This document shows positions 8,388-16,739 of a stretch of DNA of 64,000 bases, one piece after another. Position 1 is the first letter of the stretch. The number at the start of each line of letters is the position of its first letter. Under the pieces are notes generated by a model. It worked only from the letters and a program-made list of their open reading frames with translations, was not told the origin of the DNA and made no database searches. The position numbers and the translations under genes were made by a program. The DNA is from Streptomyces polyasparticus (GTDB lineage Bacteria; Actinomycetota; Actinomycetes; Streptomycetales; Streptomycetaceae), in the NCBI RefSeq assembly GCF_014493765.1, contig NZ_JACTVJ010000005.1, forward strand, positions 682,001-746,000. The letters are read 5' to 3'.

Positions 8388-9218
8388 TCACCTCCCCTGC
8401 CACTTCGGCGGGCGCTTGTCGGTGAAGGCGGCATGGAACTCGGCGTAGTCCTTGCCGTTCATCAGCAGCGCCTGGGTCGCCGCGTCCATCTCCACGGCGG
8501 CGGCGAGCGGCATGTCAAGCTCGGCCGTGAGCAGCGCCTTCGTCTGCGCGTACGCGAGGGCCGGTCCCTCGGCGAGCCGGTGCGCCAGGGCCTGCGCGGC
8601 CTCGTCGGCGTGGCCCTCGTCGGTCAGCTCGCTGAGCAGCCCGATCCGCTCGGCCTCGGGCGCGCGCACCGTGTCGCCGAGCATGAGCAGCCTGGTCGCG
8701 TGCCCGAGCCCGACGACCCGGGGCAGCAGATAGGCCGCGCCCATGTCGCCGCCGGACAGGCCGACCTTGGTGAACAGGAACGCGAACCGCGCCGAGGGGT
8801 CGGCGACCCGGAAGTCCGCGGCGAGCGCGAGCACCGCGCCGGCGCCGGCGGCCACTCCGTGCAGCGCGGCGATCACCGGGAAGGGGCACTCGCGGATGGC
8901 GCGCACCACCTGGCCGGTCATCCGGTTGAAGTCCAGGAGCTGCGAGGTGTCCATCGCGAGCGTCGCGCCGATGATCTCGTCGACATCGCCGCCGGAGCAG
9001 AAGCCACGGCCCTCACCTGCGAGGACCAGGGCCCGCACGGTCTTCTCGCGGGCCAGTTCGGCGAGCAGGTCGCGCAGATCCGCGTACGCCCCGAAGGTCA
9101 GCGCGTTCAGCTTCTCGGGGCGGGCGAGGGTGACGGTGGCGACCGCGCTCTCGTCGACGCTCACCCTCAGGTGCTGCCACTGGGAGGTGCGGGATGCGGA
9201 ACCGGTGAAGGGGCTCAT
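8388..9218 (-). CDS. Crotonase-fold (enoyl-CoA hydratase family) protein lacking the usual Glu pair
   Basis: This 276-residue crotonase-superfamily protein shows the oxyanion-hole segments GRGFCSGGDVDEI and LHGVAAGAGAVLALAADFRVA. The two glutamates of true enoyl-CoA hydratases appear replaced: the first by Val (GAGAVLA), the second by Lys (FLFTKVGLSGG). An Asp in SGGDMGAAYLLPRVVG instead resembles the dehalogenase/MenB/hydrolase branches. It probably handles the non-aromatic CoA ester made by the monooxygenase/reductase, perhaps by hydrolytic ring opening or hydration. It is the first gene of a two-gene operon, 7 bp from the fusion enzyme. The upstream 238 bp to 9456 hold its promoter; I see no clear box. 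Confidence 0.85.
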   Translation of the reverse strand: MSPFTGSASRTSQWQHLRVSVDESAVATVTLARPEKLNALTFGAYADLRDLLAELAREKTVRALVLAGEGRGFCSGGDVDEIIGATLAMDTSQLLDFNRMTGQVVRAIRECPFPVIAALHGVAAGAGAVLALAADFRVADPSARFAFLFTKVGLSGGDMGAAYLLPRVVGLGHATRLLMLGDTVRAPEAERIGLLSELTDEGHADEAAQALAHRLAEGPALAYAQTKALLTAELDMPLAAAVEMDAATQALLMNGKDYAEFHAAFTDKRPPKWQGR

Positions 9219-9456
9219 ACCGAAGGCCTCCTGGGGAGAGACAGCGCGCTTTCGAAGCTATCACTCGAATGTGACTGCCGTCATGAGTGCGCGATAGATG
9301 TACGGCGGATCCGGCCGGAAACCCTCGTACGCCCGCCGAAGGTCCCGATTCCACGGGGCACACGTCCCGCCACCCCCGGCCCGGCGGCACTACTGGCTGT
9401 GGGGTTACGCTTCGTATGGTTGAAAGCAGGACAGCCTGCTGCCGAACGGACCCGCC

Positions 9457-9882
9457 TTGCACGAATCCCCTGCCTCCTGGCGTATCGCACTGCCGCACAC
9501 GGTCGCGGCCGTGCCGGTCGCCCGCGCCCTGGTCCGTACGGCGCTGCAGGACATCGCGCCAGAGACGGCCGCGGACTGCGACACGGCCGAGCTGCTCACC
9601 GCGGAACTGGTCGCGAACGCCGTCGAGCACACCTCCGGCGACGCCCCCATCGAGCTGGTCGTGGAGCTCCTTCCGACCGGCTGCCAGGTCGAGGTGCACG
9701 ACCCCTCGCCCGCACCGCCCGGCGATCTGAGCCGTCCGATCGAGGACGACTGCCCGGACCCCTGGCAGGAGCACGGCCGCGGCCTGCTCCTGATCCGCAC
9801 CCTGAGCCAGGCATGCGGACACCGCCTCACCGATTCCGGCAAGGCGGTGTGGTTCACGCTTCCGGCCAGGCCGGCGGTCTGA
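9457..9882 (+). CDS. HATPase_c_2 anti-sigma-type serine kinase/ATP-binding protein
   Basis: This 141-residue single-domain GHKL ATPase has the N-box TAELLTAELVANAVEH and the G2 region EHGRGLLLIRTLS. Such SpoIIAB/RsbW-like proteins are abundant in Streptomyces and bind sigma factors or anti-anti-sigma proteins. An in-frame TGA at 9421 limits the start. The TTG at 9457 is the best remaining choice and begins with HESPASWRIALPHTVAAVPVARA, typical of the family N-terminus. The gene stands alone and converges with the carbamoyltransferase gene, only 3 bp away. Partner unknown. Confidence 0.85.
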   Translation: MHESPASWRIALPHTVAAVPVARALVRTALQDIAPETAADCDTAELLTAELVANAVEHTSGDAPIELVVELLPTGCQVEVHDPSPAPPGDLSRPIEDDCPDPWQEHGRGLLLIRTLSQACGHRLTDSGKAVWFTLPARPAV

Positions 9883-9885
9883 GCC

Positions 9886-10911
9886 TCAGGCCAGGGTCAC
9901 CCGCGGAGTCTCTTCGGCCAGGGTCGCCACCATGACGGCCTTGATCGTGTGCAGCCGGTTCTCGGCCTCGTCGAACACCACCGAGTGCTCCGACTCGAAG
10001 ACCTCGTCCGTGACTTCCAGCGAGTCGAGCCCGTACTGCTCGTGGATCTGCTGCCCGACCTTGGTGCCGAGGTCGTGGAAGGCGGGCAGGCAGTGCAGGA
10101 ACTTCACGTCCGGATTGCCCGTGGCCCGCAGCACGTCCATCGTCACGGCGTACGGCGAGAGCGCGGCGATCCGCTCGGCCCAGACCTCCTTGGGCTCGCC
10201 CATGGAGACCCAGACGTCGGTGACGACGAAGTCCGCACCCCGTACGCCCTCCTCGACCCCCTCGGTGAACGTGATCCGCGCACCGCTCTTCTCGGCCAGC
10301 GCACGGGCCTGCGCCACGATCTCCTCGGCCGGCCAGTAGGCGCGGGGCGCGACGATCCGTACGTCCATGCCGAGCAGCGCGCCGGTCACCAGATACGAGT
10401 TGCCCATGTTGAAGCGGGCGTCGCCGAGGTAGGCGAACGCGATCCCGCCCAGCGGCTTGGTGCTGTGCTCCGTCATCGTGAGGACGTCCGCGAGCATCTG
10501 GGTGGGGTGCCAGTCGTCGGTCAGACCGTTCCAGACCGGCACTCCGGCGTACGCGGCGAGCTCCTCCACGGCGTCCTGGCTGTCTCCGCGGTACTCGATC
10601 CCGTCGAACATCCGGCCGAGGACCCGCGCGGTGTCCTTCACGGACTCCTTGTGCCCTATCTGGGAGCCGGACGGGTCCAGATAGGTGGTGGACGCGCCCT
10701 GGTCGGCGGCCGCGACCTCGAAGGAGCACCGCGTACGGGTCGAGGTCTTCTCGAAGATCAGGGCGATGTTCTTCCCGGTCAGCCGCTTGGCCTCCGTACC
10801 GGCCTTCTTCGCCGCCTTGAGCTCGGCGGCCAGCTCGACCAGACCGATGAACTCCTCGGCGGTGAAGTCGAGCTCCTTGACGAAGGAACGCCCGGTCAGG
10901 TGGGTGGCCAT
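9886..10911 (-). CDS. argF: Ornithine carbamoyltransferase, probably the catabolic partner of arginine deiminase
   Basis: This 341-residue enzyme interconverts ornithine plus carbamoyl phosphate with citrulline plus phosphate. The carbamoyl-phosphate motif [11 protein letters not shown], the HPTQ motif (DDWHPTQML) and HCLPAFH are intact. I chose the second ATG (10911), which is 7 bases from GGAG; the upstream ATG at 10917 is too close to it. The gene lies 91 bp downstream of arginine deiminase on the same strand, so it may act in the ADI pathway (often called arcB) rather than in biosynthesis. Carbamate kinase is not in the window. Confidence 0.93.
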   Translation of the reverse strand: MATHLTGRSFVKELDFTAEEFIGLVELAAELKAAKKAGTEAKRLTGKNIALIFEKTSTRTRCSFEVAAADQGASTTYLDPSGSQIGHKESVKDTARVLGRMFDGIEYRGDSQDAVEELAAYAGVPVWNGLTDDWHPTQMLADVLTMTEHSTKPLGGIAFAYLGDARFNMGNSYLVTGALLGMDVRIVAPRAYWPAEEIVAQARALAEKSGARITFTEGVEEGVRGADFVVTDVWVSMGEPKEVWAERIAALSPYAVTMDVLRATGNPDVKFLHCLPAFHDLGTKVGQQIHEQYGLDSLEVTDEVFESEHSVVFDEAENRLHTIKAVMVATLAEETPRVTLA

Positions 10912-10944
10912 GCGCATGCTCCAGGGCTGGTGGGGACGATCGAA

Positions 10945-10985
10945 GGACTGCAAGTATATACAAGGGTCGGTAAATGTATACCGGC
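10945..10985. promoter_or_regulatory. AT-rich promoter/possible ARG-box region between arcA and argF
   Basis: This short stretch is far richer in A/T than its surroundings and carries GTATATAC and TGTATACC motifs in tandem. On the minus strand TATACT could serve as a -10 element for argF. Tandem near-palindromes in this position are where ArgR boxes are expected in arginine genes, but the match to a defined consensus is weak. Confidence 0.35.
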
Positions 10986-11002
10986 AGTCGTCGCGCTCGT
11001 TC

Positions 11003-12238
11003 TCAGACCACGCCATCCCGCTCGACCGGGCAACTCATGCACCGCGGCCCACCCCGCCCGCGCCCCAGCTCACTGCCGCGGATCTCGATGACCTCGATGC
11101 CCTCCTTGCGCAGATACGTGTTGGTGGTGGCGTTCCGCTCGTACGCGATCACGACGCCGGGCTCGACGGCCAGCACATTGCAGCCGTCGTCCCACTGCTC
11201 CCGCTCGGCGGAGTGGACGTCCTGGGTGGCAGTGAGCACGCGGACCGAGCCGAGTCCGAGCGCGGCGGCGATGGCGCGGTGCATGTGCTCGGGCGGATGA
11301 TCGGTGACCTTCAAGTCCCGTTCCCCGACGCCCGGTTCGATGGTGTACGAGGGCAGCATGCCGAGCCCCGCGTACTGCGTGAAGGTGTCGCCGTCGACCA
11401 TCGTCATCACGGTGTCGAGGTGCATGAAGGCCCGCCGCTTGGGCATGTCGAGCGCCACGATGGTGCGCGCCGAGCCGGCCGCGAACAGCTTGTGCGCCAG
11501 CATCTCGACGGCCTGCGGGGTGGTCCGCTCGCTCATCCCGATGAGCACGGCCCCGTTGCCGATGACGAGGACGTCGCCGCCCTCGATGGTGGACGGGTAG
11601 TCGGACTGGCCCTCGGACCAGTGGTGGAAGGGCCCGGCCTCGGCTCCCGTGAACAGCGGGTGGTGCCGGTAGATCGCCTCGAAGTGGACGGTCTCGCGCT
11701 GCCGCGCCGGCCAGCGCATCGCGTTGATCGACACCCCGTCGTAGATCCAGGCGGAGGTGTCGCGGGTGAAGAGGTGGTTGGGCAGCGGTCCGAGCAGGAA
11801 GTCGTCGAGCTCCATGGCGTGGAAGCGGACGGAGGTGGGCTCGGGGTGGCGCTCCAGGTACTCGCGTTTGGTCATGCCGCCGACGAGCGCTCCGACCAGA
11901 TCGGCGGCGGTCATCGTCTCGAACGCCGCGCGCAGCGTCGGGGTGGCCAGCGGCCCGTACGCCTTCTCGTCGAAGACGCGGTCGAGGACGAGGGTGCGGG
12001 CTTCCGGGATGCGCAGGGTGTCCTCGAGCAGGTCCCCGAAGAGATGCACTTCGACGCCACGGTCGCGCAGCACGTCCGCGAAGCCGTCGTGTTCCTGGCG
12101 GGCGCGGCGGACCCACAGGACGTCGTCGAAGAGGAGGGCGTCTTTGTTGCTCGGAGTGAGCCGCTTCAGCTCCAGATCGGGCCGATGCAGAATGACCCGG
12201 CGCAGCCGCCCGGTCTCGGAGTCGACGTGGAATCCCAT
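11003..12238 (-). CDS. arcA: Arginine deiminase
   Basis: This 411-residue enzyme hydrolyses arginine to citrulline and ammonia. Visible family motifs include [37 protein letters not shown] and the C-terminal nucleophile segment [13 protein letters not shown] with catalytic Cys. I chose ATG 12238 because AAGGA lies 7 bases upstream; the open frame extends 6 codons further. It lies upstream of ornithine carbamoyltransferase on the same strand, giving the first two steps of arginine catabolism through citrulline to carbamoyl phosphate. Confidence 0.95.
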   Translation of the reverse strand: MGFHVDSETGRLRRVILHRPDLELKRLTPSNKDALLFDDVLWVRRARQEHDGFADVLRDRGVEVHLFGDLLEDTLRIPEARTLVLDRVFDEKAYGPLATPTLRAAFETMTAADLVGALVGGMTKREYLERHPEPTSVRFHAMELDDFLLGPLPNHLFTRDTSAWIYDGVSINAMRWPARQRETVHFEAIYRHHPLFTGAEAGPFHHWSEGQSDYPSTIEGGDVLVIGNGAVLIGMSERTTPQAVEMLAHKLFAAGSARTIVALDMPKRRAFMHLDTVMTMVDGDTFTQYAGLGMLPSYTIEPGVGERDLKVTDHPPEHMHRAIAAALGLGSVRVLTATQDVHSAEREQWDDGCNVLAVEPGVVIAYERNATTNTYLRKEGIEVIEIRGSELGRGRGGPRCMSCPVERDGVV

Positions 12239-12259
12239 GTCGGCATCCTTACCCACGAA

Positions 12260-12313
12260 AGCCCCTGCGGCGCTTGAGCAGATCTTTCAGCCCCTGCGGC
12301 GCTTGAGCAGATC
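12260..12313. repeat. Direct repeat, Streptomyces-type intergenic repeat
   Basis: The 25-base unit beginning AGCCCCTGCGGCGCTTGAG occurs twice with 29 bp period (12260-12284 and 12289-12313). It is followed by a GGGGTCCGGGG...AGCCCCGG hairpin-like stretch to about 12360. Sequences of this style are scattered downstream of genes in Streptomyces chromosomes. The rest of the gap to 12429 is G/C-rich filler. Confidence 0.7.
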
Positions 12314-12429
12314 CGAACGAAGTTCGGATGCCGGGGTCCGGGGCAGAGCCCCGGTTTCGGGAAGGGGCGGGTAGGGGAAGAGGGCCCGCCGCAGGCGAAC
12401 CCGCACCCCCACCCACCCGCACCCGACAC

Positions 12430-14976
12430 TCAGAGCCGAGGGTCCACCGGCTCCGACTCAAGCGCCAGCACCGCGAAGACCGCCTCGTGGACGCGCCACA
12501 AAGGCTCACCGGCGCCGAGCCGGGACAGGGCCTCGACACCGAGGGCATACTCCCGCAGCGCGAGCGACCGCTTGTGGCCGAGGAAACGCCGGCGCAGACG
12601 CTCCAAGTTGGACGGCCGCGTGTACTCCGCCCCGTAGATGATCCGGAGGTACTCGCGCCCACGGCACTTGATCCCGGGCTGGACGAGCCGCCTCTTGCCG
12701 TCCCGCACCAACGCCCCGAGCGGCTTGACGACCATGCCCTCACCACCGCGCCCGGTCATCTCCAGCCACCAGTCGACACCGGCCTGCACGGACTCGGGCG
12801 ACCCCGTGTCCACGTACAGCCGGCGCGTCGTCTGCAGCAGTCCGGACGCGTCCGCCGCCACCAACCGGTCGAGCAGCGCGAGCTGTTCGTCGTGCGGGAC
12901 CGCGGCCATGCTGCGGCCCTGGACGGCGAGGATCTGGAAGGGCGCGAGCCGCACTCCTTCGAGACCGTCGGTCGTCCAGCAGTAGCGCCGGTACGCGTCG
13001 GTGAACGCGGAGGCGTCCGCGGCCCGTTCGCGCTGCCGCGTCAGGAGCTCACCGGCGTCCACACCGCGTGCCACCGCCGCCTCCAGAGCGGCGACCGCAC
13101 CGGGGAAGACCGCGCCCGCGGCCGCACCGACCGCCGCGTACTGCGTCCGCAGCAGGCCGGAGGCCTTGAGCGACCACGGAAGGAGCTCCGCGTCGAGCAG
13201 TACCCAGTCCGTGCCGAGCTCCTCCCAGAGCCCGGCCTCGCCGACCGCCGCGCGCAGCCGCCCGAGGATCTCCTCGGTGACCGCGGGGTCGGAGAAGAAG
13301 GGGCGTCCTGTACGGGTGTAGAGGGAGCCGGTCGGGCCGTCCACGCCGAAGCGTTCGCGTGCGGCCGCCGCGTCGCGGCAGACCAGTGCCACGGCGCGCG
13401 AGCCCATGTGCTTCTCCTCGCACACGACGCGCTCGACGCCGTCCGCGGCGTACTGCGCGAAGGCTTCGGCCGGGTGCTCCAGGTAGCCCTCCACCTGCGA
13501 GGTCGCGGTCGGGGCCATCGTCGGCGGCAGGTACGGGACGAGCCGCGGGTCGACCGCGAAACGGCTCATCACTTCGAGCGCCGCGGCCGCGTTCTCCTCG
13601 CGTACCGAGACGCGCCCGTGCTCACCGGTCTCCACGATCCGGCGGCCGTACACGTCCGCCAGGTCCAGCGGCCGGCCCTCGTGGCCGCCGGGCGCCTCGG
13701 ACGCGAGCGGCTTGACCGGCTCGTACCAGACCTTCTCGGCCGGCACCTCGACCAGTTCGCGCTCCGGCCAGCGCAGCGCGGTGAGCTTGCCGCCGAAGAC
13801 GGCGCCCGTGTCGAGGCAGATGGTGTTGTTGACCCAGCTCGCGGTCGGCACGGGCGTGTGGCCGTACACGACCGCCGCACGGCCGCGGTAGTCCTCGGCC
13901 CACGGGTAGCGCACGGGCAGACCGAACTCGTCGGTCTCGCCGGTGGTGTCCCCGTACAGGGCGTGGCTGCGCACCCGGCCGGACGTACGGCCGTGGTACT
14001 TCTCGGGCAGACCGGCGTGACAGACCACCAGCTTGCCCTCGTCGAGGACGTAGTGGCTGACGAGCCCGTCGATGAACTCCCTTACCTCCGCCTTGAATTC
14101 CTCGCTCTCGCCGTCCATCTGCTCGATGGTCTCCGCGAGCCCGTGCGTGTGCTGGACGTTGCGGCCCTTGAGGTAGCGGCCGAACTTGTTCTCGTGGTTG
14201 CCGGGCACGCACAGCGCGTTGCCCGACTTGACCATCGACATCACCCGGCGCAGCACGCCCGGGCTGTCCGGGCCGCGGTCGACGAGGTCGCCGACGAACA
14301 CGGCCGTACGGCCTTCGGGGTGCATTCCGTCCGCGTACCCCAACTTGCCGAGCAGGGTGTCCAGTTCGGAGCGGCAGCCGTGGATGTCGCCGATGATGTC
14401 GAAGGGGCCGGTGAGGTGGGTGAGGTCGTTGTAGCGCTTCTCGATCGTGATCGAGGCGCCCTCGATCTCCTCGACCCCGCGCAGGATGTGCACCTTGCGG
14501 AAGCCCTCGCGCTCCAGGCCGCGCAGCGAGCGGCGTAGCTCGCGCTGGTGGCGCTGGATGACGCGGCGGGGCATACCGGCGCGGTCCTCGCGCCGCGCGT
14601 TGCGCTCGGCGCAGACCGCCTCGGGTACGTCGAGGACGATCGCGATCGGCAGGACGTCGTGCTGCCGGGCGATCTGGACGAGCTGACGGCGCGACTCGGT
14701 CTGCACGTTCGTCGCGTCGACCACCGTGAGCCGGCCCGCGGCCAGGCGCTTGCCCGCGATGTAGTGCAGCACGTCGAAGGCGTCACCGCTGGCGCTCTGG
14801 TCGTTCTCGTCGTCGGCCACCAGGCCGCGGAAGAAGTCGCTGGAGAGGACCTCGGTGGGCTTGAAGTGCTTACGGGCGAAGCTGGACTTGCCCGATCCGG
14901 TGGAGCCGATCAGGACCACGAGGGACAGATCGGTGACGGGCAGGGCGCGGCCCGGGACCTGGGTCTCGCTGCTCAT
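12430..14976 (-). CDS. pnkp: Polynucleotide kinase-phosphatase-ligase (bacterial Pnkp), RNA repair
   Basis: This 848-residue three-module RNA repair enzyme has an N-terminal polynucleotide 5'-kinase (Walker A GSTGSGKSSFARKHF, about residue 23) and a central calcineurin-like 2',3'-phosphatase (GDIHGCRSEL, GDLVDRGPDS, CVPGNHE). The C-terminal adenylyltransferase/ligase module has EKHMGSRAVAL as the nucleotidyl-lysine motif. With Hen1 it heals and seals ribotoxin-cleaved RNA, leaving a 2'-O-methyl mark that blocks recleavage. The ATG at 14976 overlaps the hen1 stop (ATGA) and follows AAGGGAGAG. The 924-residue open frame upstream of this start is the antisense-like tail of hen1 in another frame. 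Confidence 0.96.
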   Translation of the reverse strand: MSSETQVPGRALPVTDLSLVVLIGSTGSGKSSFARKHFKPTEVLSSDFFRGLVADDENDQSASGDAFDVLHYIAGKRLAAGRLTVVDATNVQTESRRQLVQIARQHDVLPIAIVLDVPEAVCAERNARREDRAGMPRRVIQRHQRELRRSLRGLEREGFRKVHILRGVEEIEGASITIEKRYNDLTHLTGPFDIIGDIHGCRSELDTLLGKLGYADGMHPEGRTAVFVGDLVDRGPDSPGVLRRVMSMVKSGNALCVPGNHENKFGRYLKGRNVQHTHGLAETIEQMDGESEEFKAEVREFIDGLVSHYVLDEGKLVVCHAGLPEKYHGRTSGRVRSHALYGDTTGETDEFGLPVRYPWAEDYRGRAAVVYGHTPVPTASWVNNTICLDTGAVFGGKLTALRWPERELVEVPAEKVWYEPVKPLASEAPGGHEGRPLDLADVYGRRIVETGEHGRVSVREENAAAALEVMSRFAVDPRLVPYLPPTMAPTATSQVEGYLEHPAEAFAQYAADGVERVVCEEKHMGSRAVALVCRDAAAARERFGVDGPTGSLYTRTGRPFFSDPAVTEEILGRLRAAVGEAGLWEELGTDWVLLDAELLPWSLKASGLLRTQYAAVGAAAGAVFPGAVAALEAAVARGVDAGELLTRQRERAADASAFTDAYRRYCWTTDGLEGVRLAPFQILAVQGRSMAAVPHDEQLALLDRLVAADASGLLQTTRRLYVDTGSPESVQAGVDWWLEMTGRGGEGMVVKPLGALVRDGKRRLVQPGIKCRGREYLRIIYGAEYTRPSNLERLRRRFLGHKRSLALREYALGVEALSRLGAGEPLWRVHEAVFAVLALESEPVDPRL

Positions 14977-16502
14977 GCCTGCTCTCCCTTCGTGGTGCGG
15001 GTGCTTTCGGTGCGGGTGCTTTCGGTGCTGATGCTTTCGGTGCTGGTGTTTTCGGTGCTGGTGTTTTCGGCGATCGTGAAGACCGCCATCTGTGTGGGCG
15101 GTCCGACCTCGGGGTCGTCCGGTCCGACAGGCTTGAACTCGACTGCGTATCCGTGCCGTTCGGCGACCTTGTCCGCCCAGGCCCGGAACTCCTCGCGCGT
15201 CCACTCGAACCGGTGGTCGCCGTGGCGTGCGTGCCCGGCGGGCAGGGACTCCCAGCGGACGTTGTACTCGACGTTCGGCGTGGTCACGAGCACGGTCGTG
15301 GGCCGCGCCGAGCCGAACACCGCGTATTCGAGCGCGGGCAGGCGCGGCAGGTCGAGGTGCTCGATGACCTCGCTGAGCACGGCGGCGTCGTATCCCTTGA
15401 GCCGCTTGTCCGTGTACGCGAGGGAACCCTGGAAGAGCTGCACCCGCGAGGCCTGCCGCTCCCCCATCCGCTCCAGCTTGAGCCGGCGCGCGGCGATGGT
15501 GAGCGCGCGCATCGAGACGTCGACACCGACGATCTCGGTGAACGACACGTCCTTGAGCAGCGCCTGCACCAACTGCCCCTGGCCGCAGCCCAGGTCGAGC
15601 ACCCGGTGCGCACCGGAGGCCTTGAGCGCCTCGATGATCGCGTCCCGTCGCTGCAGGGCGAGCGGCACCGGCTTGTCCTCGGTGTCCGTCTGTTCGTCCA
15701 CGGCGTTGTCGACCTGCTCGACCTCGAGCTCGTCGAGGTCGGCGAGGCGCACCAGTTCGAGCCGCTCCATGGCCTCGCGGGTCAGCGACCAGCGCCGGGC
15801 CAGGTAGCGGCTGGTGATCAGCTTGTGCTCGGGGTGCTCGGCGAGCCAGCCCTCACCGGCGCGCAGCAGCTTGTCGACCTCGTCGGGCGAGACCCAGTAG
15901 TGCTTGGCGTCGTCGAGCACCGGAAGCAGCACATAGAGGTGGCGCAGCGCCTCGGCGAGTACGAGGTCCCCTTCGAGTACGAGACGTACGTAGCGCGAAG
16001 CACCCCACTCGGGGAACTGGGTGTCGAGCGGCACGGGCTCGGCCGTGACCTGCCAGCCCAGCGGCTCGAACAGCTTGGTGACCAGGTCCGGGCCACCGCG
16101 GGCGGGCAGCGCGGGCACCTCGATCCGCAGCGGCAGCGGCCGCCCGACGAGGTCGGGCCGCGCCGGGCACACCCCGCGCAGGGCGGACTTGAACACGGAG
16201 CTCAGGGCCACCGCGAGGAGCGAGGACGCGGCATACGGGCGGTCGTTGACGTACTGCGCGAGCGCCGCGTCGGGGGCGCCGCCGCGGCCCTTGCCCTTCC
16301 CCTTGCGCACGAGCGCGACGGGATCGATCTCCAGGAGCAGCGCGGCCGTGCACCGGTCATCGTTCGCCTCGGGGTACAGCACATGCGCCCGGCCCTGCGC
16401 GGTGCCGAACGACTGCGCCTTGTCGGGATGCTTGTGCAGGAGGAAACCGAGGTCGGATGCGGGGCGGTCCGGGGTGCCGGTGGTGGAGATCGTCAGGAAC
16501 AC
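14973..16502 (-). CDS. hen1: 3'-terminal RNA ribose 2'-O-methyltransferase Hen1
   Basis: This 509-residue protein is the bacterial Hen1 partner of Pnkp. The N-terminal half (to about residue 270) is the bacterial Hen1 ligase-activating region. The C-terminal half is a SAM methyltransferase with DLGCGQGQLVQAL, the metal-binding EVIEHLDLPRLPALE and HGDHRFEWTREEF. It methylates the 2'-OH of the 3'-terminal nucleotide at the break before ligation. I chose GTG 16502 (GAGG eight bases upstream), which gives the usual VFLTISTTG start. The last 30 residues are a Thr/Ser/Glu repeat encoded by a minisatellite. No toxin gene is nearby. Confidence 0.96.
   Translation of the reverse strand: MFLTISTTGTPDRPASDLGFLLHKHPDKAQSFGTAQGRAHVLYPEANDDRCTAALLLEIDPVALVRKGKGKGRGGAPDAALAQYVNDRPYAASSLLAVALSSVFKSALRGVCPARPDLVGRPLPLRIEVPALPARGGPDLVTKLFEPLGWQVTAEPVPLDTQFPEWGASRYVRLVLEGDLVLAEALRHLYVLLPVLDDAKHYWVSPDEVDKLLRAGEGWLAEHPEHKLITSRYLARRWSLTREAMERLELVRLADLDELEVEQVDNAVDEQTDTEDKPVPLALQRRDAIIEALKASGAHRVLDLGCGQGQLVQALLKDVSFTEIVGVDVSMRALTIAARRLKLERMGERQASRVQLFQGSLAYTDKRLKGYDAAVLSEVIEHLDLPRLPALEYAVFGSARPTTVLVTTPNVEYNVRWESLPAGHARHGDHRFEWTREEFRAWADKVAERHGYAVEFKPVGPDDPEVGPPTQMAVFTIAENTSTENTSTESISTESTRTESTRTTKGEQA
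15001..15070. repeat. 15-bp minisatellite in the 3' end of hen1
   Basis: Nearly five copies of a 15-base unit (type GTGCTTTCGGTGCTG) lie in tandem. On the minus strand they encode ENTST/ESIST/ESTRT pentapeptides at the Hen1 C-terminus, after the folded methyltransferase domain. Confidence 0.85.
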
Positions 16503-16739
16503 GGTGAGTGCCTCGATACATGGGCGTCTTGACGCCGTCTGAGTGGGTGCGCCCAGGGCCGGGCGCCCGCTCAAAGTACCTCGAACACCTCGTCGACCTG
16601 CACGGATTTTCGTCCCGTACGGGCGGGCTCAAGGTCTCGGCCGCGGGCTGCGTGACCCTTCACGGGCCGGCGCTCGTGGGCCGCGGGTCCCTTCACGGAC
16701 CGGGCGCTCGCGTGCCCGGTACCACGTCGGCGAGCCGCG

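Noticed and set aside
8220-9935. 571-residue plus-strand frame across the crotonase gene
   Set aside because: It is antisense to a clear crotonase and reads as Arg/Gly/His-rich shadow sequence.
12430-15204. Longer 924-residue Pnkp starting at 15204
   Set aside because: The extra N-terminus (HRKHQHRKH-type repeats) is the Hen1 minisatellite read in another frame; ATG 14976 has a ribosome site and the family start.
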